From Clostridiales bacterium (GTDB taxonomy: Bacteria; Bacillota_A; Clostridia; Christensenellales; Aristaeellaceae), in NCBI GenBank assembly GCA_012514855.1, contig JAAYZL010000194.1, forward strand, positions 1 to 6,989: a stretch of 6,989 bases of DNA. Direction: 5' to 3'. Shown here piece after piece: positions 5,860 to 6,989 of the stretch; position 1 is the first letter of the stretch, and the number at the start of each line of letters is the position of its first letter. The translations under genes were made by a program, and so were the position numbers. A model generated the notes under the pieces. The model searched no databases. It was not told where the DNA came from and was given only the letters and a program-made list of their open reading frames with translations.

Positions 5860-5887
5860 GCGGGCCGACGATCTGTTCGGACGCTGA
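5720..5887 (+). CDS. small YtxH-like single-pass membrane protein (55 aa)
   Basis: The peptide starts MRGGMIKGLITGAVLGGAAA, continues with TVFGIM to end a Gly/Ala-rich membrane segment (about 6-26), then has a basic amphipathic helix with WRTERKWYQQAQRISNKVARRADDLFGR spanning residues 28-55, presumably cytoplasmic. A short glycine-rich membrane anchor plus a charged helix is the layout of YtxH-type envelope proteins; function in this group is poorly known. GGAGGG (5706-5711) stands eight bases before the ATG, an ideal spacing. Third codon positions are about 80 percent G/C, like the neighbouring genes, which argues strongly that this is the true coding frame here, although the PRC-barrel frame also stays open across the first 140 bases. 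Its stop overlaps the permease start as TGATG. The family name is a resemblance, not a firm assignment. Confidence 0.85.
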   Translation: MRGGMIKGLITGAVLGGAAATVFGIMNWRTERKWYQQAQRISNKVARRADDLFGR

Positions 5888-6918
5888 TGGGAAAGCCCGC
5901 ACAACCGACGTGGCTGAAGCCCGCGCTTGCCCTCGCGGCAGGCGCGGCGGCCGTCGTGCTTTTGGGACGCTCGATCGCCCCGGCGATTTTATTGGTGCTG
6001 GGCGGCGCGGCGCTCGCGTTTTTGCTGGAGCCCCTGGCCCGGCGCCTCGAGCGGTTTCTGCGCCGGCCGGTCTCGGCGGTGCTGAGCCTGCTCGCCGCGG
6101 TCGTCGCCCTGGCGCTGATCGTGTATCTGCTCGTCCCGCCGCTGATTCAGCAGGCGACCGACCTGGCGCTCGCGCTTCCGGCGTCCCTGGACGCGCTGCG
6201 CGGCCTCGTCGCCCGCTTGAGCGCGTGGACGGAGGCGAACGGGCTCGGCGCGCTGGAGCTCCCGAAGTTCGACCTGTCGGAACTGGGCGGAAACCTGATG
6301 CGCGTCGCGTCCGGCACGGTGACCCTCGCCGGCAACATCGCGAACCTGTTCACGCAGATCACGATGGTCGCGGTGCTCGGCGTGTTCTTCCTGATCGACC
6401 GGGAGTGGCTCTTGCTCCGGCTCGAGCTTCTGATCCCGCCGCGGCACCGCGCGCTCGCCGTCAAGATGGGCAACGCCGTCCGGCGCGAGCTGCGACTGTA
6501 TTTGCGCGGGCAGGCGACGATCACGCTCGCGGTCGCGGCGATGACCTCGCTCGGGCTGTGGCTCGCGGGCGTGCGCTCGTCGCTCATTTTGGGGATCGTG
6601 GCCGGCATACTGAACCTGATCCCGTACTTCGGCCCGGTGCTCGGCTCCATCCCGGCGGTCGCGGCCGCGCTGACCTCGGGCTGGCAGACCGCGCTGTTCG
6701 CCGGGATCGCGCTCGTCGTCGTCCAGCAGATCGACAACATGATCATCGCGCCGCGCATCATGGGGAACATCACCGGCCTGAGCCCGGCCGCGGTGCTGAT
6801 CGCGGTGTTCGTCGGCGGCTCCTTCAAGGGCATTCTCGGCATGCTCGTCGCGCTTCCGATCCTGATGATCTTTCGAACATGCGTTAGAGTTTTTGTTCAA
6901 CGCACCGAAAACATTTGA
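5887..6918 (+). CDS. AI-2E family (UPF0118/PF01594) transporter or permease
   Basis: 343 residues, typical for the family. Hydrophobic segments are seen near 12-27, 29-48, 64-85, 150-172, 208-229, 233-260, 263-282 and 300-330, with a soluble helical loop around 90-148. Family hallmarks are present: a polar FLIDRE after the fourth segment (168-173), LNLIPYFGPVLGSIPA (242-257), QIDNMIIAPRIMG (281-293) and a glycine-rich end (GGSFKGILGMLVALP, 310-324). The family is named for E. coli TqsA (autoinducer-2 export), but many members act in sodium/proton exchange or have unknown substrates, so a quorum-sensing role should not be assumed. It follows the YtxH-like gene by a one-base TGATG overlap with only a weak ribosome binding site, implying translational coupling. 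B. subtilis yrrI is a relative encoded beside alaS; whether alaS follows here lies outside the window. Confidence 0.94.
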   Translation: MGKPAQPTWLKPALALAAGAAAVVLLGRSIAPAILLVLGGAALAFLLEPLARRLERFLRRPVSAVLSLLAAVVALALIVYLLVPPLIQQATDLALALPASLDALRGLVARLSAWTEANGLGALELPKFDLSELGGNLMRVASGTVTLAGNIANLFTQITMVAVLGVFFLIDREWLLLRLELLIPPRHRALAVKMGNAVRRELRLYLRGQATITLAVAAMTSLGLWLAGVRSSLILGIVAGILNLIPYFGPVLGSIPAVAAALTSGWQTALFAGIALVVVQQIDNMIIAPRIMGNITGLSPAAVLIAVFVGGSFKGILGMLVALPILMIFRTCVRVFVQRTENI

Positions 6919-6943
6919 TCTTTCGACAAAACTGTGCTATAAT
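6915..6943 (+). promoter_or_regulatory. extended -10 promoter for the next gene, overlapping the permease stop
   Basis: TTGATC (6915-6920, 4 of 6 to the -35 consensus, containing the permease TGA) is followed by exactly 17 bases and a perfect TATAAT (6938-6943). TGTG at 6933-6936 completes a TRTGn extended -10. Transcription should start near 6950. The downstream gene is beyond the window edge, so this separates a new rightward transcription unit from the permease cluster. Confidence 0.82.
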
Positions 6944-6949
6944 GCTTTA

Positions 6950-6989
6950 TACGCGGTTACTTCCGCAATGCCTTATCGGAAGGGCGGTG
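6950..6989 (+). other. start of a structured leader for an out-of-window gene
   Basis: Forty bases of transcribed leader with no start codon preceded by a ribosome binding site. CTTCCG (6960-6965) can pair with CGGAAG (6977-6982), an 11-base loop between them; alternatively GCGG (6953-6956) can pair with CCGC (6963-6966). The two hairpins share bases 6963-6965 and are mutually exclusive. A T-box or other riboswitch leader is possible, but nothing diagnostic (specifier, AGUG, UGG T-box sequence) is visible because the window stops. Confidence 0.35.

Noticed and set aside
6904..6909. Single ACCGAA half-site upstream of the last promoter, similar to the 1810-1828 repeat
   Set aside because: There is only one six-base match, inside the permease coding sequence and without a tandem partner, so chance is sufficient.

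Overview
The window is gene-dense, GC-rich bacterial chromosome carrying mostly housekeeping and regulatory genes. Strong purine-rich ribosome binding sites (GGAGG type), sigma-A-like promoters with a TGTGn extended -10 element, and gene families typical of Bacillota (Hsp33, a WalK/PhoR-style kinase with an OmpR-family regulator, PRC-barrel protein, YtxH-like small membrane protein, AI-2E/UPF0118 permease) suggest a high-GC member of Bacillota, probably class Clostridia. This placement is inferred from gene content and signals, not from a marker gene. No mobile element, CRISPR array, tRNA or rRNA was seen.

Layout. Positions 1-1748 hold a leftward operon: a SAM-dependent methyltransferase, the redox chaperone Hsp33 (hslO), and the first 36 codons of a further protein cut by the window edge. 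The three genes are tightly packed. A good leftward promoter lies at 1774-1802. The 149-base gap to the divergent rightward HAD phosphatase gene (1898-2545) contains a direct repeat with one-helical-turn spacing (1810-1828) between the two promoter regions. The phosphatase gene meets a leftward two-component operon tail to tail with only 4 bases between the stops: response regulator (4359-5063), then sensor kinase (2550-4355), transcribed from an extended -10 promoter at 5173-5201 with a leader of about 100 nt.

Divergent from it is a rightward cluster: a two-repeat PRC-barrel protein (5272-5859), a 55-residue YtxH-like membrane protein (5720-5887) and an AI-2E family transporter (5887-6918). 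At the transporter stop codon a new strong promoter (6915-6943) fires out of the window into an unknown gene whose leader begins with two competing small hairpins.

How the genes may work together. The kinase/regulator pair senses an unknown envelope or external signal and controls transcription; the helical-turn repeat upstream of the methyltransferase operon is the kind of site an OmpR-family regulator binds. The PRC-barrel/YtxH-like/permease cluster looks like a membrane-associated unit of unknown role. The most unusual feature is the 140-base out-of-frame overlap of the PRC-barrel and YtxH-like genes: base use says only the second frame is under coding constraint, and a single-base shift would end the PRC-barrel gene at a TAA just before the next ribosome binding site. 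Nothing in the window amounts to a clearly new biological system.
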